Shown: positions 19,796 through 29,300 of the stretch, one piece after another
How positions within the stretch are numbered: the first letter of the stretch is position 1
How the letters are laid out: every line of letters begins with the position of its first letter
NCBI RefSeq assembly: GCF_030345695.1
Contig: NZ_JAUASV010000015.1
Coordinates: forward strand, 22,551-86,550
Direction of reading: 5' to 3'
Source: Galbitalea sp. SE-J8
GTDB taxonomy: Bacteria > Actinomycetota > Actinomycetes > Actinomycetales > Microbacteriaceae
DNA length: 64,000 nucleotides
Translations under genes and position numbers: made by a program
Notes under the pieces: model-generated
Seen by the model: the letters and a program-made list of their open reading frames with translations, nothing else
The model's database searches: none
What the model was told of the DNA's origin: nothing

Positions 19796-19916
19796 GTGCC
19801 CGACCACAACGGATCTCACGGATGATCGGTCGCGGCGGGCGGCTCTGCCCGCCACTCGTGGGAATGAAACGCTTCATCTCCGTGAAATCCGTTGTTGCAC
19901 GAGGGGCGGGGCGCCG
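19796..19916 (-). promoter_or_regulatory. Spacer between aminotransferase and oxidase genes with a small AT-rich inverted repeat
   Basis: The 121-base spacer contains ATGAA-ACGC-TTCAT (19864-19877), the most AT-rich stretch nearby. It could be an operator, perhaps for the upstream Lrp-type regulator, or part of an internal promoter. No convincing -10 box was found for the oxidase. Confidence 0.35.
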
Positions 19917-21332
19917 TCAGAGCTTCGTCCAGGCCTCGGAGAGCACGCCGCGCAGGATCTGCTCGATCTCGTCGAACTCCGGCTGGCCGATGGTGAGCGG
20001 GGGCGCGAGCTGGATGACGGGGTCGCCGCGGTCGTCTGCGCGGCAGTACAGGCCGGCCTCGAACAGCGCCCCGGAGAGGAACCCGCGCAGCAGGCGCTCC
20101 GACTCGGCGTCGTCGAACGTCTCCCGGGTGGCCTTGTCCTTCACGAGCTCGATGCCGAAGAAGTAGCCGTCGCCGCGCACGTCGCCGACGATCGGCAGGT
20201 CGAGGAGCTTCTCGAGCGTCGCGCGGAACGCCGGGCTGTTGCGCTTGACGTTGCCGGTCAGGTCCTCCTCGTCGAAGATGTCGAGGTTCTCGAGCGCGAC
20301 CGCCGAAGAGACCGGGTGCCCGCCGAACGTGTAGCCGTGGTAGAACGCGGTCGTGCCGTGGGCAAACGGCTCGTAGACGCGCTCCGAGACGATCGTCGCC
20401 CCGATCGGCGAGTAGCCGCTCGTCATGGCCTTCGCGCACGTGATCATGTCGGGCACGAAGCCGTAGGTCGTCGAGGCGAACATGTCGCCGATCCGGCCGA
20501 AGCCCGTGATGACCTCGTCGGCGACGAGCAGCACGTCGTAGCGGTCGCAGATCTCGCGCACGCGCGAAAAGTAGCCGGGCGGCGGCGGGAAGCATCCGCC
20601 CGAGTTCTGCACCGGCTCGAGGAACACGGCCGCGACCGTCTCGGGCCCCTCGAACTGGATCATCTGCTCGATCCGGTCGGCCGCCCAGAGCCCGAAGGCC
20701 TCGAGGTCGTCGGTCGGCGCCCCCATCTCGGCGGCACGGTAGACGTTCGTGTTCGGCACCCGGAATCCGCCCGGCGTGACGGGCTCGAACATCTCCTTCA
20801 TCGCCGGGATGCCGGTGATCGCGAGCGCGCCCTGCGGCGTGCCGTGGTAGGCGACCGCGCGCGAGATGACCTTGTGCTTCGTCGGCCGGCCCTGCAGCTT
20901 CCAGAAGTGCTTCGCGAGCTTGAACGCCGTCTCGACCGCCTCGCCGCCGCCCGTGGAGAAGAACACCCGGTTGAGGTCGCCCGGCGCGTGGTGCGCGAGG
21001 CGCTCGGCGAGCTCGATGGCCTTCGGATGCGCGTACGACCAGATCGGGAAGAACGCGAGCTGTTCGGCCTGCCGGGCCGCGACCTCGGCGAGCCGCCTGC
21101 GGCCGTGGCCCGCCGCGACGACGAACAGCCCGGAGAGCCCGTCGATGTAGGACCTGCCGCGCGAGTCCCAGATGCGGTGCCCCTCGCCGCGCACGATGAT
21201 CGGCACGCCGTGCTCCTCGAGCACCGACTGGCGGCTGAAGTGCATCCAGAGGTGGTCCTTCGCCGCGCGCTGCAGGGCGGAGTCGTCGGGAGCCCCGGAG
21301 GGGGCGCGCGTCGTGAGGTCTGTCGTGGTCAT
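19917..21332 (-). CDS. Class III aminotransferase, probably putrescine/polyamine:pyruvate (SpuC-like)
   Basis: This 471-residue PLP enzyme has SYIDGLSGLFVVAAGHGR, the glycine-rich SGGGEAVETAFKLA-like phosphate site (STGGGEAVETAF), VADEVITGFGR, and the PLP lysine in ITCAKAMTSGYSPIGA. The N-terminal LWMHFSRQ pattern is typical of omega-amino acid/polyamine:pyruvate aminotransferases. It would convert putrescine to 4-aminobutyraldehyde, the substrate of the dehydrogenase encoded nearby. Its ATG overlaps the stop of the Lrp-type gene by four bases, so the two are one operon. Exact substrate is inferred from context. Confidence 0.88.
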   Translation of the reverse strand: MTTTDLTTRAPSGAPDDSALQRAAKDHLWMHFSRQSVLEEHGVPIIVRGEGHRIWDSRGRSYIDGLSGLFVVAAGHGRRRLAEVAARQAEQLAFFPIWSYAHPKAIELAERLAHHAPGDLNRVFFSTGGGEAVETAFKLAKHFWKLQGRPTKHKVISRAVAYHGTPQGALAITGIPAMKEMFEPVTPGGFRVPNTNVYRAAEMGAPTDDLEAFGLWAADRIEQMIQFEGPETVAAVFLEPVQNSGGCFPPPPGYFSRVREICDRYDVLLVADEVITGFGRIGDMFASTTYGFVPDMITCAKAMTSGYSPIGATIVSERVYEPFAHGTTAFYHGYTFGGHPVSSAVALENLDIFDEEDLTGNVKRNSPAFRATLEKLLDLPIVGDVRGDGYFFGIELVKDKATRETFDDAESERLLRGFLSGALFEAGLYCRADDRGDPVIQLAPPLTIGQPEFDEIEQILRGVLSEAWTKL

Positions 21333-21805
21333 CGTGTTCCCCAGTTGTAGAACTGCTTGAGCAGCTTGAGATAGACGAACGTCTCGGTGGACTGCACGCC
21401 CGGGATGGCCCGGATGCGCCGGTTGAGCAGGTCGATGAGGTCGTCGTCGTCCTCGCAGACGACCTCGACGAGCACGTCGAAACTGCCCGCGGTGAGCACG
21501 ACGTAGTCGACGCTCGGCAGGGCGGCGACCGCCTCGGCGACGGCGGTGGTGTCGCCGGAGACCCGGATGCCGACCATCGCCTGCCGGTAGAAGCCGAGCT
21601 GCATCGGGTCGGTGACCGCGACGATCTGCATCACGCCCGACTCCGTGAGCTTCTGCACGCGCTGCCGCACGGCCGCCTCGCTGAGCCCGACGGCCTTGCC
21701 GATCTCGGCGTACGAGCGGCGTCCGTCGGCCTGCAGCTGCTCGATGATCGCCTTCGAGACGTCGTCGAGCTGCACGACCTTGGTCGAGGGACGGGGCGCG
21801 GCCAT
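21329..21805 (-). CDS. Lrp/AsnC family regulator of the putrescine genes
   Basis: This 158-residue protein has an N-terminal helix-turn-helix (LDDVSKAIIEQLQADGRRSYAEIGKAVGLSEAAVRQRVQKL) and a C-terminal RAM effector domain (VVLTAGSFDVLVEVVCEDDDDL). Such regulators bind as octamers and often sense the amino acid or amine their target genes metabolise. It leads the aminotransferase-oxidase operon and is divergent from the aldehyde dehydrogenase. The ATG is 6 bases after CAGAAT (21817-21812), suggesting a leaderless transcript. Confidence 0.9.
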   Translation of the reverse strand: MAAPRPSTKVVQLDDVSKAIIEQLQADGRRSYAEIGKAVGLSEAAVRQRVQKLTESGVMQIVAVTDPMQLGFYRQAMVGIRVSGDTTAVAEAVAALPSVDYVVLTAGSFDVLVEVVCEDDDDLIDLLNRRIRAIPGVQSTETFVYLKLLKQFYNWGTR

Positions 21806-21919
21806 GGTCCGATTCTGTCGTGCGTGGCGGCCTCTCACAAGCGATTCCGAATCAACACGCGGTAAACGGATGCGGATTCCGCACTTCTGGGGCGGCATCC
21901 GCTTCGGTAGGGTGTCGCC
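21806..21919. promoter_or_regulatory. Divergent control region of the putrescine genes with two palindromes
   Basis: The region holds GATTC-C-GAATC (21843-21853) and TGCGGA-T-TCCGCA (21871-21883), two odd-length palindromes about 29 bases centre to centre, consistent with phased Lrp-type binding. On the plus strand TAGGGT (21908-21913) ends 6 bases before the dehydrogenase ATG. On the minus strand CAGAAT ends 6 bases before the regulator ATG. Both promoters look leaderless. Confidence 0.6.
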
Positions 21920-23344
21920 ATGGCGAGCGTGCGCAACTTCATCAACGGGGAGTACGTCGAGGCGCGGGGCGAGGGCGCGTTCGACGTCGTCGATCCGGCC
22001 ACCGAGGAGGTGTACGCGTCGAGCCCGGTGAGCGGACCGGCGGACGTCGACGCCGCGTTCTCGGCGGCCGCCGCGGCCTTCGCGACCTGGGGCGAGACGA
22101 CGCCCGCGGAGCGTCAGCTCGCGCTGTTCCGCATCGCCGACGCGATCGAGGCCCGGGCCGCGGAGTTCGCCGCGGTCGAGTCGAAGGACACCGGCAAGCC
22201 GCTGAAGAGCCTCATCGAGGACGAGATCCTCGTCTCGGTCGACCAGATCCGGTTCTTCGCGGGCGAGGCCCGGCACCTGCAGGGCATGGCGACCGGCGAG
22301 TACCTCGCCGACCACACCAGCTCCATCCGCCGCGAGCCGATCGGCGTCGTCGGCCAGGTGACGCCGTGGAACTACCCGCTCAACATGGCGACCTGGAAGT
22401 TCGCGCCGGCGCTCGCCGCGGGCAACACCACGGTGCTCAAGCCCTCCGACACGACGCCGTCGTCGACGCTGCTGCTCGCCGAGGTCGCGGCCGAGTTCCT
22501 GCCGCCGGGCGTGCTCAATGTCATCACGGGCGACCGCACGACGGGCGCGCTCATGGTCGACCACCCCGTCCCGCAGCTGGTCTCGATCACCGGCAGCGTG
22601 CGGGCCGGCATGGAGGTCGCGCGCGCCGCATCCGCCGACCTCAAGCGCGTGCACCTGGAGCTCGGCGGCAAGGCGCCCGTCATCGTGTTCGCGGATGCCG
22701 ACATCCCCGCCGCGGTCGAGGGCATCGGCGGCGCGGGCTATTTCAACGCCGGTCAGGACTGCACGGCGGCGACGCGCGTGCTCGTGCACGCGTCGATCCA
22801 CGACGAGTTCGTCGCGGCGCTCACCGCCTGGGCGCGGGAGAACGCGACGACGGGCGCGCCCGAGACGGACGTCTACTTCGGCCCGGTGAACAACGCGAGC
22901 CAGCTCGCCCGCGTCGCGGGGATGATCGAGCGGCTGCCCGACCACGCGAGCGTCGAGCTCGGCGGGCACCGCGTCGTCGGCGGCGGCTACTTCTACGAGG
23001 CGACCGTGGTGTCGGGCCTGCAGCAGGACGACGAGGCCATCCAGGACGAGATCTTCGGCCCGGTGATCACCGTGCAGAGCTTCACCGACGAGGCCGAGGC
23101 GCTCGCTCACGCGAACGGCGTGCGCTACGGCCTGTCGTCGAGCGTCTGGACGAGGGACCACGCCACGGCGCTGCGGATGGCGAAGCGGCTCGACTTCGGC
23201 TGCGTCTGGATCAACACGCACATCCCGCTCGTCGCGGAGATGCCGCACGGCGGGTTCAAGCACTCCGGCTACGGCAAGGACCTCTCGTCGTATGGCTTCG
23301 AGGATTACACTCGCGTCAAGCACGTGATGTCGTACATCGGTTGA
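21920..23344 (+). CDS. Gamma-aminobutyraldehyde dehydrogenase-like aldehyde dehydrogenase
   Basis: This 474-residue NAD-dependent aldehyde dehydrogenase has the general-base Glu in HLELGGKAPVIVF and the catalytic Cys in NAGQDCTAATRV. VTPWNYPLNMATWKFAPALAAGNT is the cofactor region. GQDCTAATR and the DADIPAAVEGI context are typical of the PatD/Prr group, which oxidises 4-aminobutyraldehyde to GABA. It is divergent from the Lrp-aminotransferase-oxidase operon, and gabT for the next step is at 45516-46853. Confidence 0.9.
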   Translation: MASVRNFINGEYVEARGEGAFDVVDPATEEVYASSPVSGPADVDAAFSAAAAAFATWGETTPAERQLALFRIADAIEARAAEFAAVESKDTGKPLKSLIEDEILVSVDQIRFFAGEARHLQGMATGEYLADHTSSIRREPIGVVGQVTPWNYPLNMATWKFAPALAAGNTTVLKPSDTTPSSTLLLAEVAAEFLPPGVLNVITGDRTTGALMVDHPVPQLVSITGSVRAGMEVARAASADLKRVHLELGGKAPVIVFADADIPAAVEGIGGAGYFNAGQDCTAATRVLVHASIHDEFVAALTAWARENATTGAPETDVYFGPVNNASQLARVAGMIERLPDHASVELGGHRVVGGGYFYEATVVSGLQQDDEAIQDEIFGPVITVQSFTDEAEALAHANGVRYGLSSSVWTRDHATALRMAKRLDFGCVWINTHIPLVAEMPHGGFKHSGYGKDLSSYGFEDYTRVKHVMSYIG

Positions 23345-23429
23345 TCGACTCGCGCGCCGATCAGACCGATTCGGCGGCGGGCGGCAGCGGCTCCGACGCG
23401 GAGTCGGGTGTGCGGGGAGGGCAGCACGG

Positions 23430-23924
23430 GTGGACGAGTTCGACGACACCGAGGTGCGACGGCGCATCCCGAACCCGACGGGGCTGTCGTTCGAGGACAC
23501 CATCATGCGCGCCCGGCTGCCGCAGGAGCCGCGTGCGGAGCTCGCCGCCGACGAGGCGGTGCCCGCGCTCGACCTGTACGGCTTCCGGCTGAGCGGCTCG
23601 GAGGTCGTCGTCGTGCTCGACCGTCCCGCGGTCGTCGGCCGCCGTCCGGCGCCGCCGGGTCCCGCATCCGGTCTCGCGCCGCGCCTCGTCACGGTCGCGT
23701 CGCCGCGCCAGGAGGTCTCGTCGACGCACGTCGAGCTGCGTCAGGTCGGGGCGAGCGTGCTCGTCACCGACCTTCGCTCGACGAACGGCTCGATCGTGGT
23801 GTTCCCGGGCGCGCCGGGCCGCGCGCTGAGCGGCGGCGAGTCGATCGCCGTGACGCCCGGCACCCTCATCGACATCGGCGACGGAAACGTGATCGAGATC
23901 CTGCCGCTGAGCCAGGTCGACTGA
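23430..23924 (+). CDS. FHA-domain protein 1
   Basis: This 164-residue cytoplasmic protein has a forkhead-associated domain over about residues 50-160. The phosphothreonine-reading residues are present: VVGRRP, SSTHVEL (Ser, His) and STNGS (Asn, Gly). About 45 residues of acidic, low-complexity sequence precede it and include possible phosphorylated threonines. The start is GTG with GGGGAGGG about 10 bases upstream. It is the first gene of the kinase/envelope cluster, so the likely partners are targets of the kinase at 24897-26315. Confidence 0.88.
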   Translation: MDEFDDTEVRRRIPNPTGLSFEDTIMRARLPQEPRAELAADEAVPALDLYGFRLSGSEVVVVLDRPAVVGRRPAPPGPASGLAPRLVTVASPRQEVSSTHVELRQVGASVLVTDLRSTNGSIVVFPGAPGRALSGGESIAVTPGTLIDIGDGNVIEILPLSQVD

Positions 23925-23967
23925 GAGAGATGAGTGCTGAGGGACGTGCAGTGACGGGGATCGGCCG

Positions 23968-24807
23968 ATGACCGAGATCGGGCAGGCGAGCGCTGCGACG
24001 ACCGTGGCGTTCCGGGCGGCGGACGAGTCGCCCGTGCGCCTCGCCTGGGCGGCGGTGACGGATGTCGGACGCAAGCGCCAGACGAACGAGGACAGCTATC
24101 TCGTGCAGCCCCCGGTGTTCGCGGTCGCGGACGGCATGGGCGGGCACCTCGCGGGCGACCTCGCGAGCGCGGCCGTCGTCGTGCGGCTGAGCGAGCGGCT
24201 GACCGGCCCGACCGCGACGACGGCCGACGTCGAGCGCGCGCTCTTCGAGGCCACCTACGACATCGGCGTGATCGCGGGCGAGAGCGACATCGGCGTCGGC
24301 ACGACCGTGACGGGCGCCGTGCTCATGGACATCGACGGCGTGCCGTATTTCGGCGTGTTCAACGTCGGCGACAGCCGGGTGTACGAGTTCGAGGGCGGCA
24401 TGCTGCACCAGGTCACGACGGACCACTCGCTCGTGCAGGAGCTCGTCGACTCGGGGCTCATCACGAGGGCGCAGGCCTTCCAGCATCCCGAGGGCAACAT
24501 CATCACGCGCGCGATCGGCTTCGAGGCGCGCCCGGTGCCCGACTACGTGCTCGTGCCCGTGCGCCGCGGGCTCCGTCTCGTCGTGTGCTCGGACGGTCTC
24601 ACCGGCGAGGTGCGCGAGGACCGGGTGCGCTCGATCGTCGCGGGGGCGCCGAGCGCGGATGCGGCGGCGAGCGGCCTCGTCGACGCGGCGCTCGTCGCGG
24701 GCGGTCGCGACAACGTCACGGTCGTCGTCGTCGACGTCGTCGACGGGCCGGAGCGCGGCGCTGACGACGACGACACGGCGCCCGACGGCAGGTTCGGCCT
24801 CCGCTGA
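23968..24807 (+). CDS. PP2C-family Ser/Thr protein phosphatase
   Basis: This 279-residue protein has the PP2C/PPM motifs in order: TDVGRKRQTNEDSY, VADGMGGHLAGDLAS (metal-binding Asp), GDSRVYEF, DHSLVQELVDSG, LVVCSDGLTGEV and GGRDNVTVVVVD. It has no membrane segment, unlike mycobacterial PstP, so it is probably soluble. It lies between an FHA gene and the kinase gene on the same strand and should reverse that kinase's phosphorylations. Confidence 0.93.
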   Translation: MTEIGQASAATTVAFRAADESPVRLAWAAVTDVGRKRQTNEDSYLVQPPVFAVADGMGGHLAGDLASAAVVVRLSERLTGPTATTADVERALFEATYDIGVIAGESDIGVGTTVTGAVLMDIDGVPYFGVFNVGDSRVYEFEGGMLHQVTTDHSLVQELVDSGLITRAQAFQHPEGNIITRAIGFEARPVPDYVLVPVRRGLRLVVCSDGLTGEVREDRVRSIVAGAPSADAAASGLVDAALVAGGRDNVTVVVVDVVDGPERGADDDDTAPDGRFGLR

Positions 24808-24837
24808 TCCCCAGCGTTCTCCCGGCCGGTTCCAATA

Positions 24838-24866
24838 TTCCGAAAGGAACTCGAAAACCGTAGAAT
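24838..24866 (+). promoter_or_regulatory. Promoter of the Ser/Thr kinase gene
   Basis: TTCCGA (24838-24843) and TAGAAT (24861-24866) are 17 bases apart. A purine-rich ribosome binding site (GGGGGAGGGG) lies just before the ATG at 24897, so this transcript has a short leader, unlike many others in the window. Confidence 0.6.
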
Positions 24867-24896
24867 GGGGCGAACGTTTCGCGGGGGAGGGGCGCC

Positions 24897-26315
24897 ATGG
24901 CCAGACGGCTTCCGTCGCAGCCCCCCGCGCTGCCCGGGTTCAGCTACGTGCGCGTGCTCGGCTCGGGCGGATTCGCCGACGTCTTCCTCTACGAGCAGAA
25001 CATGCCGCGGCGCCAGGTCGCGGTCAAGGTGCTGCTGAGCGAGGTCGTCAACGACGGCGTGCGGCAGATGTTCCAGGCCGAGGCGAACCTCATGGCGCAG
25101 CTGAGCGCGCATCCGTCGATCCTCACCGTGTACCAGGCGAGCGTGTCGTCGGACGGCCGCCCGTACCTCGTCATGGAGCTGTGCAGTTCGTCGCTCGCCA
25201 CGCGCTACCGCTCCGAGCTGCTGCCGGTGGCCGAGGTGCTGCGCATCGGCGTCAAGATCGGCAGCGCGATCGAGACCGCGCACCGGGCGGGCGTGCTGCA
25301 CCGCGATCTCAAGCCGTCCAACATCCTGATGACGGCATACGGCCACCCCGTGCTCGCCGACTTCGGCATCGCCGCGACGCTCGCCGAGGTCGACTCGCAG
25401 GAGGCCGTCGGCCTGTCCATCCCGTGGTCGGCGCCCGAGGTGCTGATGGACGAGTCGGCGGGCACCGTGCGGAGCGAGGTGTGGGCGTTCGCGGCGACCG
25501 TGTACTCGCTGCTCGCCGGGCGGTCGCCGTTCGAGGCGCCCGGCGGCGACAACACCTCCGGCGCGCTCATCGGCCGCATCAACCGCGCGAAGCCGCATCC
25601 GGTGGACCGCCCCGACGCCCCGGAGTCGCTCGAGCGCGCACTGGCCCGCGGCCTCGCGCGCGCCCCGCGCGACCGGCCGGCGAGCGTGCTCGAGCTCGTG
25701 CGCGAGTTGCAGGCCGTCGAGGCCGAGCTCGGGCTCGCCCCGACCTCGATCGAGGTGGCCATGGACGACTGGGCGCTCGCCACGGCGAGCGACCTCGCCG
25801 ACCGCACCGTCGTGCGCGGTCTCCCGCGCGAGGTGACGCCGGCCGGCGCGAACGGACGCCGTCGCCGGCGCCGCGGGGCCGCTCCGGCGGCGCTCGACGC
25901 ATCCGGCTCCCGCTCGGACCGCCGGGTCACGGGCTCGAGCCTCGGGCGTCCGTCGTCGCGCGGGGCGCAGGCGCTCGCCTGGGTGCTCGTCGCGGTCGCG
26001 GTCGTGCTCATCGCCGTCGGGGCGACCGTGGGCGTGCTGCTGCTGCGCAGCGACCGCGGCGAGGTGCCCGTGGTGTCCGACATCGCCGCCCGGGTCGCGG
26101 ACGGCTCGATCGAGTTCAGCTGGCGCGACCCCGGCCTCGACGCCGGGGACCAGTACCAGATCCGCACCGCCGACGGCGCCACGAGCGCCCAGACCGTGCC
26201 GCGGTTCGTGGTCGAGGCGCCGCCGGGCGACGAGGTGTGCGTGACCGTCACGGTCGTCCACGACGGACGACCGGGCGCCCCGAGCGGCAGCAAGTGCGCG
26301 ACCGTGCCGGGCTGA
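24897..26315 (+). CDS. Membrane Ser/Thr protein kinase with an extracytoplasmic FN3-like domain
   Basis: The 472-residue protein has a kinase domain at residues 15-285: glycine loop LGSGGFADV, Lys44 in VAVKVL, HRDLKPSN with catalytic Asp137, and DFG Asp155. The activation segment is short. A basic, low-complexity juxtamembrane stretch (about 300-355) is followed by one membrane helix (361-383) and an extracytoplasmic domain of about 85 residues. That domain resembles one fibronectin type III module, not the PASTA repeats of cell-division kinases. The outer domain may sense, or dock to, the giant Ig/FN3 protein encoded next. Confidence 0.92.
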   Translation: MARRLPSQPPALPGFSYVRVLGSGGFADVFLYEQNMPRRQVAVKVLLSEVVNDGVRQMFQAEANLMAQLSAHPSILTVYQASVSSDGRPYLVMELCSSSLATRYRSELLPVAEVLRIGVKIGSAIETAHRAGVLHRDLKPSNILMTAYGHPVLADFGIAATLAEVDSQEAVGLSIPWSAPEVLMDESAGTVRSEVWAFAATVYSLLAGRSPFEAPGGDNTSGALIGRINRAKPHPVDRPDAPESLERALARGLARAPRDRPASVLELVRELQAVEAELGLAPTSIEVAMDDWALATASDLADRTVVRGLPREVTPAGANGRRRRRRGAAPAALDASGSRSDRRVTGSSLGRPSSRGAQALAWVLVAVAVVLIAVGATVGVLLLRSDRGEVPVVSDIAARVADGSIEFSWRDPGLDAGDQYQIRTADGATSAQTVPRFVVEAPPGDEVCVTVTVVHDGRPGAPSGSKCATVPG

Positions 26316-26323
26316 TTCCGACC

Positions 26324-29300
26324 ATGCCGCTCTCCTGGCTGCGCGCCCACCGCTCGTTCGCGGTCACCGCGACGATCGCGGTGATCGCCTCGGTGCTCGT
26401 CGCGGTCGCCGCGGTCACGAGCGCGGGGTTCGCGTCGCAGCGCGTCGACACGGATGACGCGGCCGTCTGGGTCGCGGCGACCGACCTGGGGCACGTCGGC
26501 CGCGTGAACACGCAGATCGCCCAGCTCGACGCGGCCGTGCCGGTCGACGGCGCCGACGAGCGCATCGCGCAGGACGGCCGCACCGTCATCGCGCTCGACA
26601 CCGCGGATGCCCGTGCCGACGTGCTCGACCCGGTCACCTCGGCCGTGACCGCGACCGTGCCGCTGCCGCCGGAGCAGCCCGACCTGTTCCTCGCCGGCGG
26701 GATCGCGGCGATCTTCTCGTCGGGCACCGGACAGCTCTGGCTGCGCGACGCCGCGGGGCTCGAGAGCTTCGACACGCGCTCGCGCGAGACGCTCGCGCTC
26801 GGTGCGGGCACGGTCGCGGACGCGACCCCCGGCGGCGTGCTCGTCGCCCTCACCGCGGCCACCGGCCAGGTGCGGCTCATCGATCTGGCGCGCGGCGAGG
26901 TGCGCAGCACCCGGGCCGCGGCGATCCCCGTCTCGAGGACCGTCACGGTCACGGTGGCCGACGGGCACACGGCACTGCTCGACGCGGCGGCGCGGCGCCT
27001 CGAGGTCGACGGACACGTCGTCGACCTCTCCGCGATCGCGCCGGACGACGGCTCTCTCGTGCTGCAACGGCCGAGCGACGGCGGCGACGGGGTGCTCGTC
27101 GCGTACGACGGCGGCCTCGCGCTCGTGCCGTTCACGGGCGGCCCGCCGCGCATCCTCGTGCCGGAGGCGGCGGGCGCGCCGGTCGCCCCCGTCGTCGTGG
27201 CGGGCTGCGCGTTCGCGGCGTGGACGGGCGGCTCGGTGTGGCGCGACTGCGGCGACGGCGGCCGCGCTCTCTCCGCCGGAGTCGTCGGCTCGACGGGTCT
27301 CGCCTTCCAGCTCAACGGCGAGCACGTCGTGCTCAACGACACGGCGAGCGGCACGTCGTGGGCGGTGCAGGGCGACGGCGCGCGCGTCGACAACTGGGGC
27401 GACTTCGTCGATCCCGACACCCGGTCGGACGACGAGACGTCGACGGACGACGAGGACGAGGTCGTCGTCGAGAAGGACCAGCGCCCGCCGATCGCGTCCG
27501 ACGACGACCTCGGCGCCCGGCCCGGCCGCACGACCGTGCTGCCGGTGCTCGTGAACGACGTCGATCCGAACGGCGACGTGCTCGTCATCGCGTCCGTCGG
27601 CGCTCTCGCGGGTGTCGACGGTGCCGTCGTGCAGCTCATCGACGAGAACCAGCGACTGCAGATCTCGCTGCCCGACGACGCGGCCGGCGTCGCCCGGTTC
27701 GACTACACCGTGAGCGACGGGCGCGGCGGCACCGACTCGGCGCGCGTCACGGTCTCGGTGCGCCCCGATTCGGTCAACGGCGCCCCGCGGCAGGTGCGCT
27801 CGACGACCCGGGAGGTCGCCGCCGGATCGAGCACGCTCGTGAGCGCCCTCGACGACTGGGTCGATCCGGACGGCGACCCGGTCTACGTGTCCTCCGCGGT
27901 CGTGAGCGCCCCGGACTCGGTCAGCTACACGCCCGACGGCTCCGTGCGGATCAGCGCGGATGCCGGCAGCTCCGGCCGGCTGCCCGTCGCGCTCGCGGTC
28001 TCCGACGGCCGCGCGGTCGGCAGCGGATCGATCACGGCGACCGTCGTGACGCGCAGCCGGCTGACCCTCGTCGTCGACCCGTTCGCGGTCGTCGTGCCGG
28101 CCGGGCAGGACGTGACGGTGTCGCCGCTCGACCACGTGCGCGGCCGCACCGACTCCGTGCGGCTCAACGCCGTGCCGCCGCGCACCGGGGCCACGATCAC
28201 GCCGAACTACGACGCCGGCGAGTTCGTGTTCTCGAGCGACGAGGTGCGCACCCACTACCTCACGTTCGTCGTCACCGACGACGACTCGACGGCCACCGGC
28301 GTCGTGCGCATCGACGTCGTGCCGCCGCCCGACGTCAATGCGACGCCGATCACGGTGCCGAAGACCGCGTTCGTGCACGAGCAGTCGTCGACGGTGCTCG
28401 ACGTGGCCGGCACCGACATCGATCCCGCCGGGGGCGTGCTCATCGTGACGGGGCTCGACGCATCGCCGGAGCACGTCGAGGCGGAGATCGTCGACCAGAG
28501 CGCGGTGCGCGTGTCGCTCACCGGACCGATCGCGAAGGGTGCGCGGATCGGCTACACCGTCACGAACGGGCTCGCGTCGGCGACCGGGTCGATCTCGGTG
28601 GTCGACATCCCGACGCCGCCGACCCGGCAGCCGCCGATCGCGCGCGACGACGTCGCGACGGCGCGGGTGGGCGACGTCGTCACGATCGACGTGCTCGCCA
28701 ACGACGAGCAGCCCGACGGCCTCCCGTTCTCGCTCGACCCGAGGCTCGTCGACCCGCTCACGGGCGCGAGCGGCCTGCTGTTCGCCTCCGGTGACCACCT
28801 GCGCTACCTCGCCCCCGACCATCCCGGAAACTTCGTCGGCGTCTACCAGATCAGCGGATCCGACGGCCAGGTCGCGCAGGCCGAGGTGCGCATCCAGGTG
28901 CGCGAGGTCGATCCCGCCACGAACCGCGCCCCGGTGCCGCGGGCCGTGACGGCGCGCGTGTTCGCGGGCCGCACCGTGCGCATCCCGATCCCGCTCGACG
29001 GGCTCGACCCCGACGGCGACTCGGTGCAGCTCATCGGCCAGTCGTCCAACCCGGGTCGCGGGGCGGTCACGGCGACGGGCGCCGACTGGGTCGAGTACAC
29101 GGCGGGCGAGTACTCGACCGGCACCGACTCGTTCGCGTACGCCGTGACGGATGCGCTCGGCGCACGCGCGACCGGCACCGTGCGGATCGGGATCGCCGCG
29201 CCGGTCGGCGGCACGCGCGACCCGGTGGCCACGCGCGACGAGGTGACGGTGCGTCCGGGCCGCGCGATCACCGTGCAGGTGCTCGCGAACGACTCCGACC

